This document shows, in pieces, positions 13,001-27,200 of a stretch of DNA of 64,000 nucleotides. The notes under the pieces were generated by a model that saw nothing but the letters and a program-made list of their open reading frames with translations, did no database searches and was not told the DNA's origin. This DNA comes from Undaria pinnatifida (lineage: Eukaryota; Sar; Phaeophyceae; Laminariales; Alariaceae), in NCBI GenBank assembly GCA_012845835.1, contig JABAKD010000020.1, positions 1,994,936-2,058,935 of the forward strand. The letters run 5' to 3'. Numbering within the stretch: position 1 is the first letter of the stretch; every line of letters starts with the position of its first letter. The translations under genes were made by a program, and so were the position numbers.

Positions 13001-16000
13001 TGTTGAAGTTGCGTCAATACGATATCGCCTTTGGTGGGGGATGAAAAGGGTGAGATGTTGACGTTCATGCGAGGATTGGCTCTGAACGGGATGCAGTATA
13101 CAATATACTGTGTGTTGTTGCTCCGTCCCCGCGACGAACCGGGCACGCCTTCACAGCTACGAAACCTAAAAAAATAAATATACACCTACCCAACCCACAA
13201 CCGGCCCACACGGCTCTTTCCCCCCCCCCGGTTCCTGTTCCCGCCACGATATCGTTCTACCCCAATCATTCAATCAGCCTGAAGGCGGGGAAGACACCGG
13301 TGGTGGGGCGCGGGACCTGCTGGCGGGAATGGCGGGCACGAGCGTCGCATTAAACGATCTAGAGACGGACGGGTACGGCATCAACAGCCACGAGATAGCC
13401 ACGACGGTGGGGGCGGCACAGGTGGAGGAGGTCGAGAAGGCCCTTCAGGAGAAGGCTCGCTATACCGCGGAGCTGGCGGGGAGGCTGTTCCAGGCACTCC
13501 AGGCGCACCTCATGGCCTTGGCGCCCGAGGCTCGGAAGGAGACGCTGGACAGGGTGCACTTGGAAATGGTCGGCCAAAAGAAGAAGCTGGAAGCGGAGAG
13601 GTCGTTCTTGAGCGATCAGTTGCTGCAGGTTCGGACGCGTAACTCTGTAATTGGCCAGCTCTGCGGGTATGTATCGTGGCAGCACACTCTACAGCAACAT
13701 ATACCATGAACTTTATTCGGAAAGAGCGGCTTGTTCGTGCACATGGTTGAATGGAAGGCCCGGCCCGATTTTTTGTTTATGGCGGCGTCCGTCCGTGCGG
13801 CGTGAATAGTTTGTTTGGGGAGCACCGGTGGCGGTTAGAGCATACAGAACGCGAGCTCGTACTGCTGCACGGTACAGCACGGTATATGTGCGGTGCGATG
13901 CGGTACATGGTACATACGCTCGTTGCGGTAAGCTGTGGTACTCGTGCGGCAGATGGGACTTTGGAGTCAGACCTGGTTCTTGAGAACGTGAAGCTTTACA
14001 ACAACGATCGATGCCTGTAAGATGTCACTACCTGGATCTCTCTTGGTGATGGACGTGGTGACTGAGGCTGGCGGTGCGATTGCGAAGGCGCACCGTTACA
14101 TATTTTCATGGGTTGAAAAGTAGTGTGGAGGAGGGAGGAGGTGGGGTGCCCATGGTAGATTGTGGTTTTTGGAGTCAACAGTGGCAATTACGTGGGATTA
14201 CCAAACGCTTACGTATAGGGGAAGCTCTATAAAGTGTGTTTTTCATCAAGAGGCAAGCATGCGGAGGCTTTTTTTTGCGGCCACCCTTTCTTCTGTCCAC
14301 CCGTTTAAGCGTTACGCCTTATCTTCGGTCGGGTAGTGGTTGCCTGCAGTGCCTGCTGCAAAAAACTCAAATGAGGTGCACGTATCCTTAGGGTTACTAT
14401 TCTTCTTTTCGTCGTTCTTACCCTTGTCGTCACTTTTAGTATTAGCCTTACCGTAATATCAATAACCTTGTCCGAGTAACCCTATCGTCGTTTTTAGTAG
14501 CAATTTCGTCGTCATAGTATCGGCCTTGTGGTCATTCTTAGTATCAACCTTTTTCATTTTTTGTTCCAACCTTGTAATAGCTGTTGACATCATGGCCATT
14601 ATGATACTTGTATTCGTTCTTAGCATCGTCATCGTTGTTAATTATATCGTCGTCGTTAACCTTGTCGGCGGTTGGCGCCGTGACTGTTGCCCCCTTCGCC
14701 AGGCAAGGAAGCGCTGCATCGAGCTCTCCGATCGTATCACGAGCATTCGCGAAGACTGCCGCAAGGCGAACCGTACCTTGGACAAGCTTGCTGAGGACGG
14801 CGTCATCGTAGAGCTCACCTCGGAGAAGAGTGCGTCCACCTGGGTTAGCAGGTGATCATAACGCGCTATAATTGGCCCAACTGAAACAGCGATGGAAGCC
14901 GCGGGATGTAGTACCACACTGTCCGGAAATGCAAGGAGCTGTAGGATGTTTAGGGGTCAGCAGCTGATTATGGTGTGCTGTGCTTCGCTTAACGAAAATA
15001 TCGGCCGAAACCTCCGGTGCAGAGCAGATACCACTCAGCCCGGAGGTGAAAGGACCATTAGGGTACCCATGAGGGTACCATTAATGAGGTGAATCCCCGT
15101 GTGGCCCTTACGTTTCGGGACAGATTACGCTGCTGTGTAATCGGCCTATCTGAATGGCTGAGTGGGTCTACGCGCTGTGGACCGTCCCGCGGGTCTTGAG
15201 CATGGCCGAAGTGAAGCGCGTTGGAGTTGCGATGCTGATTTTAGGGGTTCGTACTAGGGTTTGGTCCGAGGTCCACCATGACCCTATGACTCGCGGTGAA
15301 CGGTGGATATTGCACCGAAACAGGCGGACTGCTGATATCAATGTTCGTTAGTGTTACGTACGATTTGTTTTATGTCGGCGCGACGAATTACACCTACTGA
15401 AAGAGTGTACGTGTGATGTTATCAATCGAAAGCTGACGCCATCAGCGGATACCCGCCCGTTCTACTGTGTTTCGGCTGCTTAAGACCCCCTCCCCCCCCC
15501 CCCCCCCCGTCCCCCTACCACCCCCCACCCCCCACCCACCCTGACCTACTATATTATTCAGAGTTGTTACCGTGACCGCGGTGAAAATCCTTAAACTTTG
15601 TATTTCGGAGCTATCTCCATGTGTGTTTTGGCCTCTAACCATCCCCCACCCCCGCTGCTCCCCCTGCCCCCACTCCCTCCCTCCCTCCCTCCTTCCCTCC
15701 CTCCTCCTCAAAATTACTCCCTCCCGCTTTCCTCTCCGTTTGTTATATGTCTTTCGCCATCCGCAGACGAGCTAGGGGGGCCCACGCTGCTCGACGCGGT
15801 GGTTCGAGGGGCGGGATGGTTTCTAGCTACGTTGGGGGCATTAAGGCAGAGGGTGAGAAAACGAAAACGTATTATGTGTGTTCTTCGGGTATGATAGCAT
15901 GTACTAATTTTGACCTGGCCGTCGCTGTTGTTGTTGTTTTGTTTGTTTATGTTTATGTTATTGTAGTTGGTGTTCGAATTGGTGGTGGTGTTGTCGTTGA

Positions 16001-19000
16001 CGTTCGTATTGGTGTTGGTGTGGGTGTTGATGTTGATGTGGTGTTGATATTGGTGACCGTAATAGCGTTGGTGTTGTTGTTGGTGGTATTGGTGTGGGTG
16101 TTGGCGCTTTGTTGTTGTCATTGTTGGCATTGTTGTTTCTGGTGTTGTTTTATCACTTTGTAATCGTCGCGTTAATGTAGTCTCTGGTCACAAGACGCAC
16201 TCCAAGTATTCTGGAGTGGAAGGAAAACGAAAATCTCGAAACTAATCAGGGGGAACACGGTGTTGTTGACAGGCCACAAACCGCGTGGTATCCTGCAGTT
16301 CGCTTAGCTGTACATACGAGTTATAGCAACCAGTTTGGTCGAACTCGACTCATGGCTGATTGATTTGTTGCACAACATCAAAAGTAAAATATGGACATCA
16401 CTGAGTGCTTACCCTTCGCTTCCCCTCTCTTTTGTGGTGCTTCTGGGGACATGCCAACGATGGTGATTGTCGGATCGCTGTCAGCAATGCCAGGTGGGGG
16501 AAACGGCGAGGACGATCCGGAGGACCTGCTTGTGGCGCTGGAGGAAGCGCAGGCCCTGTGCGAGACGAGGTGATTCGTTGCGCCCCTGGTACCATGTTCA
16601 ATATCCATTGTGCATGGAACTACTGTAATACGAGTAAATGGGTACTTTTATACCAGTACGCATTAAGTCCTTTGGAGGGTTCGGAAAAAGAGACGATAAA
16701 AAAATGAATGCATCATCGACCACTGTCTGGTTCGGGCCCATTGGATCCGTTGGATGATTGGAATATCTACATATTTTGCTCATCCCAGCAATTGTCTTCG
16801 CGCGTTTTCTTTCTTTTTCTCCGTTCCTAGACGTAACTCAGATCCAGGGTCACTCTATACAGGCTCTTCTCCCCCCTCCCCACTACGGTACGTGCCTTCT
16901 TTTTTTCGTGAGAAGACTTCAGCCCGTTCTTCCCTCGTCGACTCGCATCGAATTGCGCCCACCTACGCTGCTAGGCGCTCTCGACAGTGGATTCCTTTTC
17001 ATTTTTTATTTTTGCAAATAAATCCAAAAGTCCGACCTATGTGGAATTCGAACCCCAGAACCAACTCGATTAATGGTAGCATTCGAGGGTACGTGCCACT
17101 AGGCCACCCGGGTGACATTGAATCAATTAGTTCTGTGGGGTATGTTGTATCCATTGGATCGGTTGTCGTCAGATGGCGTTTTCCGGCAAAACTGTTTGTG
17201 CCCGCGGCGCGCTCTAATTGAACGCGCCGATCGCTAACACTATTATTACGCGTTTCCTGTTGTGTGCAAGCAGTGGTACTCGTGGGTGGCACACAAACCG
17301 GCCCCTTGCGACGAGCCGAGCCTAGAGGAGGGCCACCATTCCAAGTAGAGGAGGGCCACCATTCCAAGATGCCCCCAAATCACGAGGTCACCGACGCCCT
17401 CCCTCCCTCCACCCCTCCCTCCCTCCCTCCCTCCCCCCCTTCCTCCCTCCCTCCCTCCCTCCGGCTACGTGTATTGGAAATATCGCTTGGGAATCCTCAT
17501 AAACATTCCGCCTTGCCCTGCTCCGGAGACGCGATTGCGTAACTGTAAACGTGTGACTGTTGACGTGTGGCTTCTAACGTGTGACGGCTGTGATGTTTAA
17601 CGGACATGACGCGTTGTGGGTTGGACAATGTGATGCAGACAGAAGGAGTTGGAAAGGTGCAGGGCGGCGAAGGCCGAGGCCGAGCGAGATCTGACGAAAT
17701 TTAAGGCCAGCACGGAGCTTGAGACGCAGAGGTCTGATCTATCGGGACACCCACAATTCCAAAGGGTGAGTAACGACCGACCCTCCTGCCAGGGGTAGTG
17801 TGTATTAGTAGTCTACCGGCCCACCCGCGTTCCTCAGGTCACCTCCTTGTTTTTGGTATAGCTTCGGTGGTTTTGGATGGGAGCAGGGGCCGAGGAGCGG
17901 AGCAAACCGAAACCCGACCATGAAGCAAAGGGCCGGTGTTCAGTGCATGGTGTTGACCGATGGCCTGAGGACGGAAGATTACCTGCTTCAAGCAGTTAGT
18001 GGGGGGCATATGTTTGTTTCTCTCTGCTTACATATTGTCTCCTAATTAAAAAAAGCGAACGAATGAATTTGCTCACTCCGTTTTAATCCGTACCAGGTAT
18101 GCTTTTCCCTCACCGTAGACTACTGCAGTACGGGTATCACGAGTTTTTTGTTTGACAACTCACTACGTACGAGTTTGTTCTTGCGCGCTTTCCATCTGTT
18201 TTTTCTGCTCCAGTGTTTTTTCATCATTATTTTCGGCTTGTTCTTGTTTGTGTACCCCCTGCCCGTGCCCGTGGATACAAGACTATATCTGTTTTTTCTG
18301 GCGAGCCGCACCGTTCACCTCACACCCCCGGTTCTTACGCGAAACGACCCATGCACACGTCGGACAGATAACCGATCATCATTTGATAATAATGTTGATC
18401 TTTCAGGAAGATTTGTATGGTCTGGTAGCTCACGTTACGGAGTGGGAACCGTACGATCTGCATCAACTGGCAAACGTTTTCAGTGTTGATCTGTACTCGA
18501 CAGATAGATCCTGCACAACATCTCATAACGGCATCCATAGGATATACTGTACATGATCTAGATGGCCTAGATGATCTAGATGATATAGATCGTGATATGT
18601 CCGAGGTGTGAACCCTTGACATGCTGGAACCCCCCCGCCCCACCCCACCCCCCCCATCTATACTGAACTCCACACGACGCTTGAAGTATTGAAACCACTC
18701 CCCCCACGTGTGCTGAACTCGAAGCAACGCTCGACAAGTTGAGCCACTCCTCCCATCCGTGCTGAATGCGAAACGACGCGTGAAATGTTGAGCCACTCCC
18801 CCCATCCGTGCTGAATGCGAAACGACGCGTGACGTATTGGAATCAGCCCGCCACTCGCATCCACCTGTACTGATTGCAAAACGACGCTTGGATTGTTGAA
18901 ACCACATGCACTACAGCTGACGACCCAGCTCGAAGCGGAGCAGGACATGCTGAAGCTGGAGAAGGCGAGAGTGATCGAGCTTGAGGACCAGATCAAGCAA

Positions 19001-22000
19001 ATGGCTGCCCAGGTGAGGCTTGCGTCAGCTTGGTTCTTTGGTAGTTGCTGTAATTCACCCCAGCGACTTGTTATTTTGACTTGCGGGGATGTGTTCCCTT
19101 CGCTGCGACAGCGCGACCGTGATAACGTAATATAAAACTAATGGAAGTCACCGACCTATGTCCTTCATGAGAACACACACACCATAACACGCTCGATCGA
19201 AAGTACCACACACATATTGCAAAGATTGGTTTCGACGAAATCCCACATCTCTCAGCTCAATTTGTGCATTTTATTATAATAGACTTATGCATTACGGTTC
19301 TTGGCACGTGATTGTTGATGCGCCAGTCTCACCACACGGCATGGGCGGTTGTATACAGCAGTCAGCGCACACCGTAAGGTAATTATTAATAGAGTATTCA
19401 CGAGCTGTCCTTACGGTCAGTGCAGACCGTACATTTGGTTCGTGCGTTCACGAGCAGAGTCGTTTCCGCCGAAAAATGATGCCGGCGTATTACGATAAGG
19501 TATGTACCGGTACGTTTTGGCTACTGTATTCCGTCGCTCTTTTTTTGTTAACTGGTGCGTATTTGGAATCATCGCCTCCCCCCCCCTGCTCTTTTGGGGT
19601 GGTGTTGCTTTTCTGGGGTGATCTGTTGATAGGTGGAGCAACACGAAATGGCGCTGCACCAGCAAATGGAGCAGCAGCGCCTTCGCTGGAAGTCGGAGAT
19701 CGTGTCCAGCAACAGCATGCTCAACACGGTGGGTGGACTCTGGGTGTCTAGGTTCGTCTCTCTTTTTTTTTCTAGAGGATGCTCTTGTCGGAGGCCCCTC
19801 TGTCTCTCATCCTCTCCAACCCGAGCTCCTCCGCCAACATCCGCTGTGCTTCTTCATCCGAGGGTTGTTTACGTCTTGGTCTAGCTTTGATAAAGTTGTT
19901 GACTGTAAACCCCAATCCTAAAACGAAACCCACGACTGTCCCAGAATTTTAAGTGAACATGTGTTAAAGAAGTTAGTGCAGACTACCTGGTAAAAACCAT
20001 TTGGTAGAAGCTGGGCGAAGTCGTAGTATATTCGCTACTACTGTTTTCTCTGCGGCGTGTTGCGATCGCACTGCTGTCGGCGATGCGATGCTGGAGCGGC
20101 CGCTCTCACAGTCAGTACGAGTACACAGGGCTTGGCAAGCAAAGACGCTAGGAAGCAGCGGGTTTTGACGGCTTGAAACACATATCGGTGGAGGTGTTTC
20201 TTTTTTTTTTTTTTTTCCCTGCAAGGTTCTTGACTTGAGAAGTCTCTATACCTCACCAAAAACTAATTTTGAGAAAGAAAAGATGAAAATGCAACCTAAT
20301 AATGAACAACCCCATGACCTTGGTGTGCAAAACCTGCGGATTGCGAAACAAAAATTGACATTGCGACAATTTTTTGGATCAAGGAGCACCGTCTTTCAGA
20401 CAATATTTGTTTTTCGAAAAGACCTCTATCATTGCGCGAGTCTTGACTGACCGCCCCTACACTAAAATTAATATATTAAAGCCGAACAACGCCGTGACGC
20501 GCCCTAAACGCATGGTCTCCTGTTGACATCATATTTCATTGACAGTAGGACGTGGCGGTTAGCGGGGGGGGGAGGGCGGGGGCAAGCTACAGCCGCGATG
20601 ATCGTCCATTGTCAACGTGGCTTAGATCTGCGCGAACGTGGGCATGGCATGTTCCTAGTCTCTCCCTGTGTCTCTGTCTCGAGCGTGGCACCTTTGCTGT
20701 TGTACGGTTTCGTGGGGCGTGTGAGGGCTTGCTGCACCATCAGGCGCTGGACACGCAGCCCCGCCCTTTCTCTGGTGTTAGTGCCCCAAAAGAATGGATT
20801 GCTCATGGGGCTTTTTTCTGTAGCCTACTTGGGACATGGCGTTGTAGTAGTGTCGGGGGGGGAGGGAAAGGGACGATTACATGATCGCCCATACGTAGCA
20901 AGCATTCCGAGCTGCTGGGGTAGGAGATGTGTCCGGACGTTCAATATCAACAACTGTGCGACACGCGCGTGGCATGGCGTGGTGAGATCGTACTGCTGCA
21001 CACTCTTTCCAGACGGTTGATGGTATCGTATTTCTGGTGCGTTTTTTTTGGTAAATGTATACAGGCGCTCCCCAAAAGGGTTTAGCGAGTTGATCCTCTT
21101 GCAGAACCCAAGATGTCAGGAGACGGCACTTTACCCCCTTGACCGACGGATGGCAGTTTTCCGATAATTTACCTGGATTGACGCCAAACTACTAGGTTCT
21201 AGTGTGGAACGATGGGTTTGACACCCTTGACCGCTGGACGTTTTCCCTTGACTGACCGTCTCCTGACGTCTTTGTTCAGAACTGTACCCGATTTTTTGGG
21301 GATAAGTTAACTTGGACTTGACATGTTTTTTTCTTTTCTAGTAGTGAACGGGTTAAGGCGCATTCAGATCTACAAGGTAGTGTATTGCAGAAAAACCATA
21401 CTGCTAGTGATGGCGCACCCCCTGGCACTTCGAATGTCGGCACTGGTTTTATCAGAAGCGGGCAGAGTTCGAATGACGAGCGACGTGTGTTTTGTGAAAT
21501 GTCTTGACGAGGTTTCTTCCGACGCCACCGTTTTCGTTGTGTGCTTAAGTCGCCCCCCTTGTTGCGGAACCCTTGTAGTATCTGAAATTCATCCCACGGT
21601 GTCTGTTACCATCCGTGTTTGTACGGTAGTCTAATGGTAATACGAAAGTTTCTTTGCTTTTATTTTACCCTCCGGCGGATGGGCAAAAATAAAGCTTGAG
21701 CTCACCGCACTTGCACGTATTTTCATAGTAGATTAAGTAATGGTATCCTCCTATTGATCGTCCTGTTGCACGGAATATCGAATGGAATGTGTCAACTTGG
21801 AAAATTGCATTATGGCGTTGTGACAGGCGCACGAAGACCTGGACAAGGCGCAAGGCAAGCTGAAGCACGAGCAGAGATTTGGGTCTGGCATGCTCAAGAG
21901 TGTCACAGTCGCGGTAAGCCGCCGAATCTACCGCACCCTGCGGTACCCTCCATTCATCGGACATATCACAATATAGATCATGCAGACCATACAGATCATC

Positions 22001-24206
22001 TAGATTCTATACTGGACAGATCGTGACGTAGATCATTCAGATCATACCTAGTATATATCGGACAGATCACCATCTAGATAGATCATACCGATCATCTAGA
22101 TCCTACATCGTCATAATGTGATACTAGACCATACAGATCGTACAGATCATCTAGATCCTACATTGGACAGATCATTATGTAGATCATACAGATCCTATAT
22201 CGGACAGATCACGATGTAGATAATACAGATGGTACAGATCATATAGATTCCATATCGTCATAATTTGACATATTGTGCAGGATCTGTATAGGTCATGCCT
22301 AACCCTGGATAGATAATTTACTAGATAATTCAGATCATCCGGCGCTCACCCGGCGACATGATCTATATATAGGCCATGCAAATCATATTGGCCAAGGATT
22401 CATCTCTCTGGAAGGCATACATCTTGAGTAGATATCTGATCTGCCTGCTGTATGCTAACCTCAGTGGACGGAAAGGCGTGCGTATTTCCGTGGCTGGGTA
22501 CAGCATTGGTAAGCTGCAAGGTTATGCTTGAAGTACGGTGCACGCACTTGGGTACCCGGATATCTGAACCTGATTATTTAGATGATAACTCTTGATGCAC
22601 TGATGTTACTGATGGTTGATACGCGCTGTTCTGGTAACTCCTCGTCTTACCGCTTGCACGTAGTGGTGGTGGTGATGATGGGGTGGTAGTGGTATTAATA
22701 GGACCTTTTCCGCCAGGATCCCGTCGTCAAGGAATCCAGATTGGACCGAACAGGGGAAGTCCAACTGCATACCCCAAGCGTATTTTGCGCGCTCCAAGTT
22801 CCACGCGACATGGCATTCGTATCAGGATTGATGAGATGCGGGGCGCTACGATACTGCTGCTTGAAAAGGTTGCCGAATGCACGACCTTAAGCGGAGGGGT
22901 GCATTCAGGGTCTATGTTGAACCCCTCTACGGCTTCTGCCTACGATGGCCCCGTGATCTATGCGTACTACTGCTGCACGGCTCATTTTCCGATGCTGCGT
23001 TTTTGTTCGGCGAAAAAAACATAGTGGCAGCCGCAGGCGTAAATTCAACTTACTGAAGGTTTGCCTGTGTGTCTGTGTGTTTTGTCTGTTTGTTTGGGTG
23101 TTTGGGTGTTGCAGAAGGAAGAGGCTGGGCGTCTTCTGAAGCAGACGGAGCAGCAGGTTTCCATTCTGAAGGCGTCTTTGGACAGGGCCACCAAGGCCAA
23201 AGAACACGCCGAGGCTCAGGTCAGCGCGTGGGCACACCGTCCATTTTAGCGCTTGGTGGGGAGACAGGACCTGGCGTACGGTCAGCGTCGGCCGTTTTCG
23301 CTGGCGCGCAAGGCTGTTTCAAGTTTTACCCCGTTTAGGACCGCACACCTGTTTCGGAAACGAATTACTTGGAATTAGGATGTAATACATGTTTTTGTAC
23401 AGTACAATAGTAAACGGGTTAACGCTTGGTTATCCGCACAGGAGCTACAAACAGACATACCAAACTATGGAAAGCGCGGAAAATCCTAGTCCGCAGGTTA
23501 TATTACGTTGGACCTGTCCTCGTTGTAGGATCAACCTTATGCGTACGTCGCGCACCATATTTTAGTACGCCGCCGTCCAACAGTACGGGCCTCCATGATC
23601 GCCGTCTTCGAGTTCTTATTCGCTTGTCCTTTTGCAAGATTATTGTGAAATCTTCTTTTTTTTTTGCAATGTGTTGGGCCCGTCCCTCCTGCTGTGTTTT
23701 AGCATCTATCGCTGCCTTTTGCGTTCGAGCTTGTTGCGTGTTGTGCAGGACCAGTCCCACTGCAGTCTTGTTGCGTGTTGTGCTGTTTTCTGTGCAGTGT
23801 ATTTTTTTTGTTTTCACATTTCGGGAGACACCGCACATACACTTATCTGCCTCCCACATGTCTACTGCGTTGATGTTTTACGTACGCAAGGCACCCCCGG
23901 GCGCATTAGTGCACCCACCTACACTCGTACCGTGCCGCAGTAGTAGATGGCACCGTTCGGCGTTAGATGTGCCGGCGCTGTCTTCATAGCTTACCGTGAA
24001 GTGGTCGCGCCCGCGTGTGTGTGTTTTTGGTGGTTGTGCCAGGCTTCCAAAGACCGCGCTCGTTTGGAGCGCCAGCTGTCAGGCTCAGCCACTGCAGGAC
24101 GGGAAGACGACAACCTTAGGGTGAGAAGCAGAAATGACGACAATATTATGTTTCTTGACGTCGTTGCTTGTTGATGCTGCTGTTGCTGTTGTAGCTGTTG
24201 CTGCTA

Positions 24207-24240
<34 letters not shown>

Positions 24241-27200
24241 CTCTGTTGGTGTTTTTTCGTTCGGAGGAGTTGCTCGGTCTGGCGGCTGTCGATGAGGATT
24301 GCCTTCCCTGCCGGCAAAGTTGTATAATACTGCGAGTCGAATTATTTGCCACGCTGAGGGGCTGCGGATAGCTCAAGGACTAGATCATGGTCGCGCTGTC
24401 GGGGGCTCTTTTGTGTACTTCACAAGGGTACCTCGTGTGATAGAAAGCATATTTATGGTGCAGTTTGTAGTGCGGTATGGCCAGGTGCAACACTGGCATG
24501 AAACTGACTAGCCCGGTCCCGTGGGGAGGGGATGGAACGCCGGGGAGGTGTAAGTTTTTTGTTGTCTTGGGAAGTGCTAGGCGACATGGCGGACGGCATG
24601 ACCGCCGAATGCCGACGGTTGAACTTGTCGGGCCTTCTACGCGGCGAGGAGTTTCGCTTGGCTTTGCGCGTGCTTGCTGCTGTTGCGTCCTGCCACGCCC
24701 TGCGCGCTCCCAAATCGTCGGACCTTGTTTACCATGTAGTCTACTGCGCTTAAAGAGTATTTCATACCTTGTACCAACAAGCTTGGAAATTTGTTTTCTG
24801 GTGAAACCTGGATTCGCAGATATGCTTGTTATGCGAGTATGCCCTCGAATTATACTTCAGTAGTAATTTACTCTTTTCCGACTCGTAAGTGTATCCTCTC
24901 GTTTTAGGTTAATTCCAAGTGTTCTTGTTCCCATAGCAGGAGTGCAGTACGAAAAGGGTTGACATTTGAATACCGAACGAATGTCCTAATACCAAATGCA
25001 TGTCCATGTCCGAATGCCGGTTGGCAGACCAAGCTAGCGGACTCTCTCCGGCAGCTGGAAGGGTCGAAGGCTATCGAGGATGCTTTGCAGTCCGAGCTCA
25101 ACACCACGCTTACGGCGTATGCGCAATCCAAGGAGGGCAACCAAAAGCTCATACAGGTATGATATGATTATGGAACAAGCACGTCTGTCGTTTACGTTTT
25201 TGCTGCAGCATTACGAGTGTTATGCGCCACAATGTAACTGTTGTAGCTTCGGGTGCAGACTTAGAGGGAAGGGGGGAGGGAGGGAGAGAGGAAGCAAGGA
25301 AGGAGGGGGAAAAGGAAGGACAGAAAGGAGAGAGGGGGGGAGGGAAGGAGGTTGCGTCGTGGATTGTGGTATGCGTGGTGTGCTTTGTTTTGTGCTGGAT
25401 TGGGCAGGTCAACTGGTCAGTCCCCGGAGCGTTGTTTTGTTCGCACAAACGGCAGCTTGCTCATGCAAGAGTGGCAACTCTATGATGGGGACCGCTGCAT
25501 TTTGCAGGCTTTCTCACGACGGCGCGATCACCGAGTGCAATCACAGTGGAAAACCGTTTTTTATGTTGACCCTTCCAAGTACATATTTATGTTTATGCCC
25601 CGAAAAAAAGTTGCTGGTGATACTGCTGCGCTACTGCGACTGCTGCACAGTTACTGGTATACACGCATAGCTCCATGAAAACGTTCGATCACTTTCTCGT
25701 GCACCCGCTAGTGGCTGCTTTACATATCGTACGAAGCTCGGCAGAAATGCCAGCTGCTGCTGCTGCTGTGCACAGCAGTACACACGTACGTGTACGAGTA
25801 TTTATGGCTGATGCCTGTAGATCGTGCTCGTAGAAGTTCTCCGCGGAGTCTAGATGGCAAATGTTTTCGGCGCGTTTCAATTATGTCCTTGATCTGATCA
25901 CACTGCCTCTCCCCGCAATGGCAGCGCCGGTATGTTAGCCGACGCCCCCCGCGGGTCAGAAACGTACCGAAAAAAAACACGCGAAGAAGTAGGCGCTATC
26001 GTGAGGCCATGCGCCAAACCGCTCACGGAAGAGGATGTTCTTGGAGATTTCGTCGTAGATTCCTACATCCATGCCCTACCCAGGCGTTACGGCGCTGAGG
26101 CGGCGGCTCCGCAGCTCCCGCCTTTGCAGCCAAGGCCGGGACATGCTTTGGCGAAATAACCGCGACGGAAATGCAGGCAAAGGTAGAGATCCACGGGCTA
26201 AAAAGGCCAGGTCCGCCTGCAGACTAACATAGGTACCTGGTATAATACATTTATATGTAGTCGCACCTCGAGCATGCGGGTGAAGTGTATGGGATTTTGT
26301 TGTTTCGTCCACCAGACGTTTGTTTTTCGTCCGGTCGCTTGGGCTCGATCCCTGCAGCGTGCGGTGGTGAGGCGAGCGTGCTTGTGTCCGATGGGAGCGC
26401 TGCTATTCCTTCTGCGCATGCCTTGTTTTTCCCCCCCCTTTGCAGGAGATGGCCCGCATTAACGCTAGCCGCAAAGAGCTGAGCGACGAAGTCACCTCGA
26501 CAAAGGCGCAGCTCAAGAATCGCGCTAAAGTCAGGTACAGTAGTATGGTACAGTAGTATGGTACAGTAGTATGGTACAGTAGTATGGTACTGTAGTATGG
26601 TACTGTAGTATGGTAGTATAGTAGTAGGAGTCCCTCAGTAAGGCGGAGGTGTGCTATAGAGAGCAATTTGACAGCCTTATTGGGAAAAGCCGCCTTGTTC
26701 ATTTCAGGTTATGAGTGCAATTCCCCAGTGGCGCCGAGCGATTTCGACCGCTTTATATCGGGATACCGCCTTATATGGAGATACCGCACTGTTGGGGGAC
26801 CCCTACTGTGTGTATACTATTTTAAGTATTTTGACTATATTATAAACCCCTTTCGGATTTGAGAGGAAAATAGTGTAAGAGTGTCAAACCGAAATGACTT
26901 GATGATTAAAGCGTCGGTCAGACAAATCAGCACGGATCGCTTGGGCGGGCGGCCGGGCGGGCTGCGGGTCGCTTTGCGGGCGGGCGGGCGTGGGGGGGGG
27001 TGTCCGCAGTGCGACGTAAGGAGTTGTAAAACACGCGGGCAGCATGTTGGTGCTCGTCCTCTGCTGCACGATCTTTCCTAGACACTTGATAATATCGATA
27101 TCGTCGGGGAGGGGAGGGGGACTTATTTCATGCATAGCAGTAGCCTTAAGACCATTGACCCTCGCATTCTTCCAATGCCGGGACGGGGCAGGTCGGGTTT

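Noticed and set aside
15775-15850. Alternative frame of BRE1 exon 7 that reads DELGGPTLLDAVV
   Set aside because: It looks more protein-like but does not match the phase of either neighbouring exon.
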